DNA of 40,835 nucleotides. Source: CAYRKT01 sp964425005 (GTDB taxonomy: Bacteria; Synergistota; Synergistia; CAYRKT01). Both the position numbers and the translations under genes were made by a program. The notes beneath the pieces are model-generated. The model was not told the DNA's origin. It was given only the letters and a program-made list of their open reading frames with translations, and did no database searches. The stretch covers positions 1-40,835 of the forward strand of contig CAYRKT010000007.1 in assembly GCA_964425005.1 (NCBI GenBank), written 5' to 3'. Shown one piece after another: positions 1 to 6,817 of the stretch; the first letter of the stretch is position 1; every line of letters starts with the position of its first letter.

Positions 1-405
1 CACCAGGACCCAGCCCTCCCCCCTGAGGGAGGAGAGGAGGGACCTGGCCAGGGCCCCGTGGGGACAGGCGCAGCCCTCGCCGGCGGCCTCCACCTTCCCC
101 ACCACCACCAGGCGGATCCCCTCCCTGGAGGAGACGCACTCGCCGGGAAGGCCCTCCAGCGAGGGAAGCTCCAGCTCGCCGAAGGGGAACCTGCCGGAGG
201 CGAGCTGGTCCTTCAGCGCCCCTCTTCCTCCTAGCCAGGAGGTCAAGGAGCGCGGGGAGGGAAGGCCCAGCATCCTGGGCAAGCCCTCGTTGGACTCGTC
301 TGCGTCCACCACCAAAACGCCAACCCCTTTAAGCCTTAGGGCGAGCAGGGACACCAGGGTGCTCTTGCCGCCCCCCCCTCTGCCGCAGAACAGGAGCTTA
401 GGCAA
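1..405 (-). CDS. CooC/MinD-like P-loop ATPase, N-terminal part (runs off the window)
   Basis: The first 135 codons of a minus-strand gene are present; the rest lies beyond base 1. The protein opens PKLLFCGRGGGGKST, a deviant Walker A of the MinD/ParA/CooC class (GKGGxGKST), followed by a strand ending VLVVDADESNEGLP, which fits the A' aspartate region. In that family, CooC-type members insert nickel into CO dehydrogenase, and related ATPases load metal or Fe-S centres. The start is taken as TTG at 405 because GGGAGGTGG lies just upstream; an ATG farther up is in another frame and stops quickly. The gene is divergent from a CsoR-family repressor, so they may share a control region. Substrate cannot be told from this fragment. 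Confidence 0.7.
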   Translation of the reverse strand, partial: MPKLLFCGRGGGGKSTLVSLLALRLKGVGVLVVDADESNEGLPRMLGLPSPRSLTSWLGGRGALKDQLASGRFPFGELELPSLEGLPGECVSSREGIRLVVVGKVEAAGEGCACPHGALARSLLSSLRGEGWVLV

Positions 406-447
406 AGCTTCCACCTCCCGGGGGATCCTCGATCGCCTTTCCCGAGC

Positions 448-487
448 ACATACCCGCGCGTATACTATATTCTAAACGGGGAGGGAG
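448..487 (+). promoter_or_regulatory. Probable promoter and candidate operator of the csoR-like gene
   Basis: TATACT at 461-466 is a good -10 box with a weak -35 region, and GGGGAGGGAG just before the ATG at 488 is the ribosome binding site. Overlapping the -10 is an interrupted palindrome ATAC-CCGCGC-GTAT (450-463). CsoR-family operators are G/C-centred palindromes flanked by ATAC/GTAT, so autoregulation is plausible. This is inference from pattern only. Confidence 0.4.
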
Positions 488-790
488 ATGGTCCGAAAAG
501 GAGGCGATGCCCCTTTGATCAGCGACAAGGAGAGGGTGCTCAGGAGGCTTCGCAGGGTGGAGGGACAGCTCCGGGGGGTCCAGAGGATGATAGAGGAGGA
601 CAAGCCCTGCGAGGAGGTGCTGGTCCAGCTGGAGGCCACCAGGAGGGCTCTGTCGAGCGCCTGCGCGCAGGTCATAACCTGCTACCTCCAGGAGAGGATC
701 GGGGCCGACGAAGGGTGCACGGAGGCCATGAGGAGGATAGTGGAGCTTCTGGTGGAGATAAACCCCGTCGCCAGGCCCGAGGAAACCTAG
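488..790 (+). CDS. CsoR/RcnR/FrmR-family (DUF156) transcriptional repressor
   Basis: A 100-residue all-helical regulator. The family signature is clear: RLRRVEGQLRGVQRMIEEDK (residues 20-39), then C41 and the conserved VLVQLEATRRAL helix. Members bind DNA as tetramers and release it on binding Cu(I), Ni/Co, formaldehyde or sulfane sulfur, depending on residues at fixed positions. C41 matches the first ligand, but the usual His is Tyr66 and the usual second Cys is Arg70. Cysteines occur instead at 59, 65 and 77. It is therefore not a standard copper sensor. The gene stands alone, divergent from a CooC-like ATPase, and its last bases overlap the end of the convergent peptidase gene. ATG at 488 has a strong GGGGAGGGAG site. 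Confidence 0.85.
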   Translation: MVRKGGDAPLISDKERVLRRLRRVEGQLRGVQRMIEEDKPCEEVLVQLEATRRALSSACAQVITCYLQERIGADEGCTEAMRRIVELLVEINPVARPEET

Positions 791-1965
791 ATCAGCTCCA
801 GCAGCAGCAGCAAATTCCCCCTGTTGTCCGGGTAGAACTCGACCAGCCTAAAGCGGTCGGAGGCCAGGACCACCCGAGAGGCCTCGCCGAAGCCCTTCAG
901 GAAGAGCAGCCTGTAGCGCCTTCCCATCGGGCCCCTTAGCTCCAGCTCGCCTCGCCTCTCGACCAGCTCCAGGTACTCCTCCAGGCAAAGCCCCATCTCC
1001 CTCATGGCCGAGGCGTGAACTTCCCCCACGTACCTGAGGTGCCAGGGCTCGTGCTGAAAGCCGGTGATCTGCTCCCTGTCCTTCGGATACCTCACCACGA
1101 AGCCGAAGCGATGCGCGTTCTCCCGAAGCCACCTCCCCTCGAGGGTCCTGCCGAAGTCGCCCACCAGCCCCCTGCTCAGAAAACCCCTGGAGAGCACGTC
1201 CACGGCGAGACCCAGCTGGTGCTCGCTCCTGCCCGGAGGGGCCACCAGGCTCGAGGCCAGCTCCCTGGCCCTGGAAGGAGGATGACCCCTCCTGGAGTTG
1301 AGCTCCACCTCCTTCTCGAAGAGGTAGCTCTGGAGCTCCCAGGTCCTGTGGGCGCTCACCAGGACCAGGTCGAACCCAGCCGCCCTGGCGGCCTCGAAGA
1401 GGTCCACCAGGGCCAGCAAGGCCTCCCTGCAAAGCCTCATCCCCGGCTTGTTGGTCCTGAGGCGCCCCTCCACCGAGGCCAAATCCGGCGGGACGAAGGA
1501 CCTGGGGAGGCCGAAGGCCTTGTTCACCAGGAAGAGGTTCAGGGAGCGCCTCCCCTCCCACGCCGAACCCCCTCCGCGGCAGGGGCGAACCGTCAGGAAG
1601 AGCTCCTCTCCCACCCGAACGGGGGATAGCTTCGAGGCGAGGGAGCGCGCGGGAAGATATATCCTGCCCCCCCTGGAGGAGGCCCTGCCCTCGGCGAAGG
1701 AGGAGCCCACCCTCACCTGGAGGGCCTTGAGGTCCACCTCCACCTCGAGGGGGGGTGGGACGAAGGCCCTCCTCCCGTCGGGGCTGAGGCTAACCCCAAG
1801 ACCCCAAAGCCCCGCCAGGTCCCTCAGGGGGAGGAGCGACGAGGGGGAAAAGCCCAGGACGACCTCCCCTCCCTCGTCGCAGACGAGGACCTCCAGGCCA
1901 AAGGCGCTGGAGGCCAAAGCCAGCGGGAGGAGGAAGGCTAAGGCCAAACGCCTCAGGACCTTCAC
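787..1965 (-). CDS. Secreted D,D-carboxypeptidase, VanY/M15B family
   Basis: A 392-residue exported protein. Residues 1-23 form a signal peptide (KVLRRLALAFLLPLALASSAFG). Residues 24-125 resemble the small beta-rich domain often called copper amine oxidase N-terminal domain, a cell-wall-associated module. The rest is an M15B peptidase with SAHRTWELQ, the zinc motif SEHQLGLAVDV (His and Asp ligands) and the catalytic EPWHLRYVGE (Glu and His). Family members trim the terminal D-alanine from peptidoglycan stem peptides. The start overlaps the stop of the GGDEF gene by 4 bases, so it is the last gene of a three-gene operon. Vancomycin resistance is not implied: no VanHAX genes are nearby. Confidence 0.88.
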   Translation of the reverse strand: MKVLRRLALAFLLPLALASSAFGLEVLVCDEGGEVVLGFSPSSLLPLRDLAGLWGLGVSLSPDGRRAFVPPPLEVEVDLKALQVRVGSSFAEGRASSRGGRIYLPARSLASKLSPVRVGEELFLTVRPCRGGGSAWEGRRSLNLFLVNKAFGLPRSFVPPDLASVEGRLRTNKPGMRLCREALLALVDLFEAARAAGFDLVLVSAHRTWELQSYLFEKEVELNSRRGHPPSRARELASSLVAPPGRSEHQLGLAVDVLSRGFLSRGLVGDFGRTLEGRWLRENAHRFGFVVRYPKDREQITGFQHEPWHLRYVGEVHASAMREMGLCLEEYLELVERRGELELRGPMGRRYRLLFLKGFGEASRVVLASDRFRLVEFYPDNRGNLLLLLELI

Positions 1966-2867
1966 CTTTTAGCCCCCTTCATCTCGTACATGGCCCTGTC
2001 TATCTCCCGGTATATCTCGTCGAAGCCCTTGCCCGAGAGCTCCCTGCCGCAGAGCATCCCCCAGGAGAACCTTATGTCCTTTTGGGCAAGCCTCTCCTCG
2101 AGCCTCCTCAGAATCTGTTTGGCCACCCCCTCGTCGACCCCGCAGAGGACCAGGAGGAACTCGTCCCCGCCCATCCTCACCAGGAAGTCTTTTCCCTCCC
2201 TTATCTGCCCCATCACCTCGGAGGCGAAGGTCCTCAGGACCTCGTCCCCCCTGGCGTGGCCGAACTTGTCGTTGATGGCCTTGAAGCCGTCCAGGTCCAT
2301 TATGACGTAGACGACCCTATCCAGGTCGGGCTCGACAAAGCACAGCCTCCTCAGGAGCTCCTCGCTCAGGTAGCGCCGGTTGTAGGCCCCCGTCAGGGGG
2401 TCCCTGTTGGCGAGCTCCTCGGTCTCGCGCTGCTTGATGGCTATACCCCTGAGGAGGGCGGATAGCTCTAAAGCCACATCGGAGATCTGCTTTATGAGCC
2501 GCTCGTTGTTCTCCTTGAGCTCCGCCAGGGTGGCGCTCATCTGCCTTATGTGGTTGGCGAGCTCCGTGTTGAGCTTGATTATCTCGCTGTAGGGTTCGGG
2601 GAGGCGCTTTACGTGGACCAGCGAGGAGTCGCTCCCCCTCTCCCTCACCATGAGCATCTCCAGGGAGTGCTCAGGGTCCTCCAGGTATTCCCTGATCGAC
2701 AGGATCCTGAAGGGCTCATCTCCCCTCAGGAAGGAGAGGACCAGGGCCGAGAGGTAGGGGCTTTGGAGCAGGGAGGAGAGCAGGGCCTCGGGCAACCCCT
2801 CGTTCAGTACGACCTCCCAGGAGATGGCCTCCCCAGACGCTATCAGGGCTCTGAGGATAACCGTCAT
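1962..2867 (-). CDS. GGDEF-domain protein, probable diguanylate cyclase
   Basis: 301 residues. The first ~100 form an unidentified sensory or adaptor region. Residues ~100-155 are heptad-rich and likely coiled coil. A complete GGDEF domain follows: RDPLTGAYNRRYL, MDLDGFKAINDKFGHARGDEVL and RMGGDEFLLVL. All catalytic and metal-binding positions are present, so cyclic-di-GMP synthesis is expected. The inhibitory I-site (RxxD five residues before GGDEF) is not intact: Glu stands at the Arg position (EGKD). Feedback inhibition may therefore be weak. The ATG overlaps the stop of the upstream cobalamin-binding gene, which suggests that that protein provides the input signal. No transmembrane segment is seen, so it should be cytoplasmic. 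Confidence 0.9.
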   Translation of the reverse strand: MTVILRALIASGEAISWEVVLNEGLPEALLSSLLQSPYLSALVLSFLRGDEPFRILSIREYLEDPEHSLEMLMVRERGSDSSLVHVKRLPEPYSEIIKLNTELANHIRQMSATLAELKENNERLIKQISDVALELSALLRGIAIKQRETEELANRDPLTGAYNRRYLSEELLRRLCFVEPDLDRVVYVIMDLDGFKAINDKFGHARGDEVLRTFASEVMGQIREGKDFLVRMGGDEFLLVLCGVDEGVAKQILRRLEERLAQKDIRFSWGMLCGRELSGKGFDEIYREIDRAMYEMKGAKR

Positions 2868-3895
2868 CCCAGCCTCGCCTCCAGGAAGGCGAGCACGGGG
2901 TCCACCTCGAAGCTCACCAGGTCCGCCTCCACCTTAGATGCCAGGGACCCGTAGGCGAAGGCTAGGCCTCCCAGGACCACGAGGCTCCTGGGCCTTCTGC
3001 GCCTCGCCAGACTCGCCAGCTCCAGGGCGGAGAGCACGTTCCTCACCATGGAAGCGGATATGAGCACGGCGAAGTAGTCGTTGGCCGAGAGGAAGTCGGC
3101 CACGTCCCTTATGGGCACGCTGGAGCCCAGGTAGTCGGACCTGAAGCCCCTCTGCTCCAACAGGTCCGCGACCATCCTGCTACCCAGCTCGTGCTCCTCC
3201 CCCTGGGCGCAGAGAACGAGGACCCTCGCCCTGGGCCTAACGGCGAAGGGCATGCGCTTCAGGTATATGTAGGCCATAAGGTACTGCACCATGGCGGTGG
3301 AGTAGTGCTCCACCGAGACCGACACCGTCCCGGAAAGCCAAAGGTCCCCTACCCTGTAGAGGACGGGCCTGAAAACCTCCTGGTATATCCTGTCCATGGG
3401 TAAGCCCCTTTCCAGAAGCCCATCCACCATGGCCTTGGCCCCGTCCTTGTCGAAGGCCCTGAGCTTGCCCAGAAGATCCTCGCAAAGGCTCCCTCGAGGG
3501 CAGGGGGGGAAGACCCCTTCCGAGGGCGCCTCCTTCTCCACCGAGCTCTCGGCCTCCCACATATCCCTCATCCCAGAGAGGGACCCGTCCCTGGGCTCCA
3601 GCTCCTCCATCGCCGAGAGCAAGACGACCTCGAAGGGCTCGAAGGGCATCCTCCTGCCCAGGCAGTAGGCCCTAAGCCACCTCCTCCCCATCGAGATCAC
3701 CTCCGCGTCCTCGAAGAGCCGCCCCACCATCGCGTGCTCCAGGGCCACGGAGAGGACGTCCTCCATCTCCCCGGGGTAGAAACCGCTGAAGCGCTCCCTA
3801 AGGAGCGCATCTCCCTCCCCCAGCAACCTCCTGAGGGAAGCCCTGCCCGCCTCCACCAGGGAGGAGAACTCCCCGTACCTCATCCCTAAGGTCAC
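2864..3895 (-). CDS. CarH-like cobalamin-binding sensor without a DNA-binding domain
   Basis: 343 residues. The C-terminal half is a four-helix cap plus a Rossmann-type cobalamin-binding domain. The cap carries W186-x9-E196-H197, the signature of the CarH/LitR photoreceptor group, where the Trp and His sit over adenosylcobalamin. The B12 domain carries QGEEHELGS with H235 as the likely lower ligand, close to GERHELG of CarH. The first ~130 residues are a helical domain I do not recognise, in place of the MerR-type DNA-binding domain. It probably senses adenosylcobalamin or light and passes the signal to the GGDEF protein with which it overlaps by 4 bases. GTG at 3895 is used here; ATG at residue 5 is an alternative. 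Whether light sensing matters in an anaerobe is unknown. Confidence 0.8.
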   Translation of the reverse strand: MTLGMRYGEFSSLVEAGRASLRRLLGEGDALLRERFSGFYPGEMEDVLSVALEHAMVGRLFEDAEVISMGRRWLRAYCLGRRMPFEPFEVVLLSAMEELEPRDGSLSGMRDMWEAESSVEKEAPSEGVFPPCPRGSLCEDLLGKLRAFDKDGAKAMVDGLLERGLPMDRIYQEVFRPVLYRVGDLWLSGTVSVSVEHYSTAMVQYLMAYIYLKRMPFAVRPRARVLVLCAQGEEHELGSRMVADLLEQRGFRSDYLGSSVPIRDVADFLSANDYFAVLISASMVRNVLSALELASLARRRRPRSLVVLGGLAFAYGSLASKVEADLVSFEVDPVLAFLEARLG

Positions 3896-3918
3896 CCCCC
3901 TTCGGGCCTCCTGGGTAA

Positions 3919-3950
3919 ATTATAAACCCGAAGCCACAAAAGCCCACGTC
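3919..3950 (-). promoter_or_regulatory. Probable promoter of the cobalamin-sensor/GGDEF operon
   Basis: On the minus strand a perfect TATAAT (3919-3924) lies about 24 bases before the start codon. The -35 region is weak. The whole 3896-4044 gap is AT-rich compared with its surroundings, as expected of a promoter region. AGGAGG occurs between the -10 and the start. Confidence 0.5.
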
Positions 3951-4044
3951 TTCGGACAAAAAATAAAGGCGTTGACCCTTGACGTCGAGCAAAAACAAAC
4001 ATCTCGGAATAAAAAATGGGGGAATAAGATGAGGCCAGATGTGA

Positions 4045-4467
4045 CTATGCTTTCGAAAGCCAGAGGGATATGGCTTCGAGGCCCACCTCCACGTCCTGGG
4101 CGACGGTACCCCCGCTCACGCCCAGGGCGCCCACCGTTTGGCCCGAGATCTCCAGGGGGAAGCCGCCGCCGAAGGGGCAGAGCTCCTCGTAGAAGAGGCC
4201 AAAGAGCCTTCCCCCCGGCTGGACCAGCTCGAAGACCTGGTGGGTGGGCCTTCTGAAGAGGGCTGAGGTCCTGGCCTTCTTAAGGGCCAGCTCGACGCTT
4301 ATGGGGGTGGCCCCGTCCATCCTGTGCAGGGCCACCGGGAGGCCGGATGGGTCCACCACGGCGAAGGTCATGGAAAGCCCCCTGGAGGCCGCTGAGCCCT
4401 CGCACAGATGGAGCAGCCTGAGGCTTTCCTCCAGGGATACGCTGTAAACGGAGGTGGGCAAGGTCAT
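4045..4467 (-). CDS. GlcG/HbpS-family protein (PduO C-terminal-like domain)
   Basis: 140 residues spanning one GlcG/HbpS domain. Typical segments are FAVVDPSGLPVALHRMDGA, ALKKARTSALFRRPTH, PGGRLFGL, the glycine-rich GGGFPLEISGQTVGALGVSGG and a final DVEVGLEAI. This fold binds haem or corrinoid-like ligands in some relatives and forms the C-terminal half of PduO. A second copy sits at the end of the pduO gene in this window, which shares the KKAKTAALIRKPTHVV and SGGTVEQDVDV segments. The gene lies 15 bases after the GrpU-like shell gene and is the last of the microcompartment cluster. A role in handling cobalamin inside the compartment is plausible but unproven. Confidence 0.82.
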   Translation of the reverse strand: MTLPTSVYSVSLEESLRLLHLCEGSAASRGLSMTFAVVDPSGLPVALHRMDGATPISVELALKKARTSALFRRPTHQVFELVQPGGRLFGLFYEELCPFGGGFPLEISGQTVGALGVSGGTVAQDVEVGLEAISLWLSKA

Positions 4468-4482
4468 CCCCTCCGGGGGCTA

Positions 4483-4782
4483 CTACTCCCTCGAAGCCCA
4501 GGCCTCCAGGGCCGCCATGGCCTGCTTGACCGCCGCCACGTCCCCCCAGAAGACCACGGTGTTGAGCTGCTGGGGGCAGTTCCCCACCAGCTCAGCCCCT
4601 CCCACAGCGGCCGCCTTGGTGGCCACGTCCAGCGCCGCTACGGCGTCCACCACCTGGCCCTGGACCAGCAACACCGCCCCCACCTCGGCCCCCTCCATGG
4701 CCCCGGCGGGCCTGACCCTGGCTCTGACCACGTCCAGGAAGGCCTTCGAGGGCCTCACCACCAGCCTCATGGAAAGGCGCAC
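4483..4782 (-). CDS. Permuted BMC shell protein with Fe-S motif GNCPQ (GrpU-like)
   Basis: 99 residues. The order of elements is that of a circularly permuted BMC domain: a strand-helix unit (RLVVRPSKAFLDVVRAR) comes first, followed by GAVLLVQGQVVDAVAALDVA, a central turn and GDVAAVKQAMAALEAW. At residues 67-71 is GNCPQ, with C69. This is the G-x-C-P-Q motif described for GrpU, a shell protein of glycyl-radical propanediol compartments that carries an Fe-S cluster at the pore. A redox-active pore is therefore predicted. Its presence in a B12-dependent diol dehydratase locus is unusual. The start is GTG at 4782 after GGGGGTAGAGG; the in-frame ATG four codons later is an alternative. It has its own promoter (4837-4864). 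Confidence 0.8.
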   Translation of the reverse strand: MRLSMRLVVRPSKAFLDVVRARVRPAGAMEGAEVGAVLLVQGQVVDAVAALDVATKAAAVGGAELVGNCPQQLNTVVFWGDVAAVKQAMAALEAWASRE

Positions 4783-4836
4783 GGCGCACCTCTACCCCCT
4801 TCCCCTCCGCGATGGACTTCAACGCCGCACAGGGCA

Positions 4837-4864
4837 ATTATAGACCTAAAGGAGCGGGGGGCAA
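4837..4864 (-). promoter_or_regulatory. Internal promoter for the grpU-like and glcG-like genes
   Basis: On the minus strand TTGCCC (4859-4864) and TATAAT (4837-4842) are 16 bases apart, a near-consensus sigma-70 promoter about 55 bases upstream of the GTG start. It would allow the last two genes to be expressed independently of the long pdu transcript. Confidence 0.6.
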
Positions 4865-4881
4865 AGCAGTCCTCGCCCCCC
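4856..4881 (-). terminator. GC hairpin after gldA, possible operon terminator
   Basis: GGGGGGC (4856-4862) pairs with GCCCCCC (4875-4881) around a 12-base loop, 40 bases after the gldA stop. There is no T-run behind it; CTCCTTTAGG follows on the minus strand. The hairpin overlaps the -35 box of the downstream promoter, so transcription from upstream and from this promoter may interfere. Confidence 0.4.
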
Positions 4882-4921
4882 GGTCGGCCGAAAACAAAAG
4901 GGCCAAGAGAGCCTAGAAGAC

Positions 4922-6040
4922 CTACACTTCAATACCCCTCTCCTTCAGGAAGCGCCTCCCTATGGCGTCGGCGGCCCATATGGCGTCCATCACCATCTCG
5001 GGATAGACCTTGAAAGGCATGTTGTGGACCATCATCCCGGGCTCGCAGGTCTTCTCGGCTACCCTCCTTATCCTCTCGGGGGTGGGCTCGGACACCCCTA
5101 TCTGGGCCATGGTGATGGGGAGGCCCACCTTGGCGCAGAAGTCCATCACCTCTACGACCTCGTCCCAGTCCCTGTTCTCCAGCACCAGCTGGCAAAGGGT
5201 CCCGAAGGAGACCTTCTCCCCGTGGTACACGTGATGGGTCTCAGGCAGGACGGTGAACCCGTCGTGTATGGCGTGGGCGGCCGCAAGGCCGGAGCTCTCG
5301 AACCCTATGCCCGACAGGAGCGTGTTGGCCTCGACTATCCTCTCCACCGCCAACGTGACAGCGCCCTTCTCGGCGGCGAGCTTCGCGCTGAGCCCGTACT
5401 CCAGAAGGGTCTCGTAGCACAGCCTGGCCGCGTTGAGCGCGGTCGCCGTGGAAAGGCCTCCCGGGAGGTTCTTGGCGGACGACCTGGCGCAGGCGTCCGC
5501 CTCGAACCAGGTGGCCAGCGCGTCCCCCATGCCAGCCACCAGGAACCTGACCGGCGACTGAACTATCACCCGCGTGTCCACCAGGACCACGTCGGGGTTC
5601 TTGGGCAGGACGAAGTACCTCTCGAAGACGCCGTCCTCGGTGTAGATGACCGAGAGGGCGCTGCAGGGGGCGTCGGTGGCCGCTATGGTGGGGACGACCA
5701 CCACCGGCACCTTCATCATGGCGGCTATGGCCTTCCCCGTGTCTATCGCTTTGCCGCCTCCCATTGCCACCACGAACTCGGCCCCCTCCCTCTCGGCGAT
5801 GGCCTTGAGCCTGTTTATCTCCTTGTCGCAGCACTCCCCGCCGAAGACCTCGAAGACCGCGCTCACCCCGGCAGCAGCTAGGCTCGAGCTAACCGTCTCC
5901 TTGGCCACCGCTAGGGCAGTCTTGCCCCCTATCGCGAATGCCCTCTTGCCCAGGTGCCTGGTCTGCTCCCCTATCCGGGACAGAGCGCCCGCGCCCTGCA
6001 CGTACCTGCTGGGCGATATCAGTATCCTGACCTCCGACAT
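4922..6040 (-). CDS. gldA: Glycerol dehydrogenase-type metal-dependent alcohol dehydrogenase
   Basis: 372 residues, the usual size for GldA. The NAD-binding region has GGGKAIDTGKAIA and VPTIAATDAPCSALSVIYTEDG, both typical of the family. The metal ligands are visible: Asp in GMGDALATWFEADAC, His in AHAIHDGF and His in HHVYHGEKVSFG. The enzyme interconverts glycerol and dihydroxyacetone or related vicinal diols with NAD. In classic pdu operons this position holds PduQ, which recycles NADH by reducing propionaldehyde. A GldA in its place suggests glycerol or a glycol as substrate. ATG at 6040 is chosen because GGGGAGGGATCGAG precedes it; a TTG six codons upstream lies inside that Shine-Dalgarno region. 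Confidence 0.87.
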   Translation of the reverse strand: MSEVRILISPSRYVQGAGALSRIGEQTRHLGKRAFAIGGKTALAVAKETVSSSLAAAGVSAVFEVFGGECCDKEINRLKAIAEREGAEFVVAMGGGKAIDTGKAIAAMMKVPVVVVPTIAATDAPCSALSVIYTEDGVFERYFVLPKNPDVVLVDTRVIVQSPVRFLVAGMGDALATWFEADACARSSAKNLPGGLSTATALNAARLCYETLLEYGLSAKLAAEKGAVTLAVERIVEANTLLSGIGFESSGLAAAHAIHDGFTVLPETHHVYHGEKVSFGTLCQLVLENRDWDEVVEVMDFCAKVGLPITMAQIGVSEPTPERIRRVAEKTCEPGMMVHNMPFKVYPEMVMDAIWAADAIGRRFLKERGIEV

Positions 6041-6101
6041 CTCGATCCCTCCCCTCAAGTTTGTGCCGCGAAGACCCCCCGATCGAACGAGGGACTGAAG
6101 C

Positions 6102-6811
6102 CTACAGGACGAACCTCAACACGGGGGCGAGCGGCCTCTTCATGTGGACCGCGTCCACCAGCAGGCCCCTGCCGGAAAGTAGCTCCACCCCCACTCTGAG
6201 GCCCCTCTCCACGTCGGCGCTATCCCCGGCAAAGCTGACGAAGCTCTTGGCACCCATGCCCCTGCCGAGCCTTATCTCCACCAGCCTCACCGAGCAGCCC
6301 TTGGCTATGGCGTCGGCGGCCTCGAAGACCGCAGGAGCGGCCATGGACTCCAAAACCCCCAGGTCCACCACACCCTCGGNNNNNNNNNNNNNNNNNNNNN
6401 NNNNNNNNNNNNNNNNNNNNNNNNNNNNNNNNNNNNNNNNNNNNNNNNNNNNNNNNNNNNNNNNNNNNNNNNNNNNNNNAAGACCGCAGGAGCGGCCATG
6501 GACTCCAAAACCCCCAGGTCCACCACACCCTCGGCGGAGACGCAGGAGGAAGCGGAGAGCGCCGGGAAGACGTCGGGATGGACGTTGGGGATAAAGGTCC
6601 TATCGCTTATCATCTCCCTGCCCACCTCCACAGCCGCCTCGAGGGCGACCCTGACCGCGCTCACGCCACCTCCCACCACGACCAGGAACTTGCCCGGACA
6701 GGTGGTGGCTGCGAAGTAGAGCTCCACAGGAGCCCTCTTGACCGCCGCATCCGCCATGGCCATGCCCCTCGCCACGCTCACGCTCTCTAAGACAGCTATA
6801 GCCCTATCCAC
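6102..6811 (-). CDS. pduT: PduT-type tandem-BMC shell protein with pore Fe-S cysteine (contains scaffold gap)
   Basis: Two BMC domains in tandem, close to Salmonella PduT throughout. C38 lies in ATTCPGKF, the cysteine that holds a 4Fe-4S cluster at the trimer pore in PduT. FIPNVHPDVFPA ends the first domain. The second begins VVDLGVLESMAAPAVFEAADAIAK and ends GLLVDAVHMKRP. A 100-N gap interrupts the gene, but the same 55 bases lie on both sides. Removing the Ns and one copy gives an unbroken frame of 184 codons plus stop, exactly the length I recall for PduT. The gene is therefore probably intact. The start is GTG at 6811, 7 bases after the pduS stop. It is expected to conduct electrons across the shell together with PduS. 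Confidence 0.88.
6325..6534. other. 100-N scaffold gap with identical 55-base flanks (assembly artefact)
   Basis: N occupies 6380-6479. Bases 6325-6379 and 6480-6534 are identical. This is what results when two contigs that overlap by their final k-mer are joined by a fixed-length N spacer instead of being merged. The overlap of 55 matches a common de Bruijn k-mer size. The true sequence should be 155 bases shorter here. Confidence 0.93.
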
Positions 6812-6817
6812 GGCAGC

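Noticed and set aside
787..1965. Vancomycin resistance gene
   Set aside because: VanY-type carboxypeptidases are common housekeeping enzymes and no vanHAX/vanRS genes are present.
6325..6534. A 55-base direct repeat
   Set aside because: It flanks an N gap and is explained as an unmerged contig overlap.
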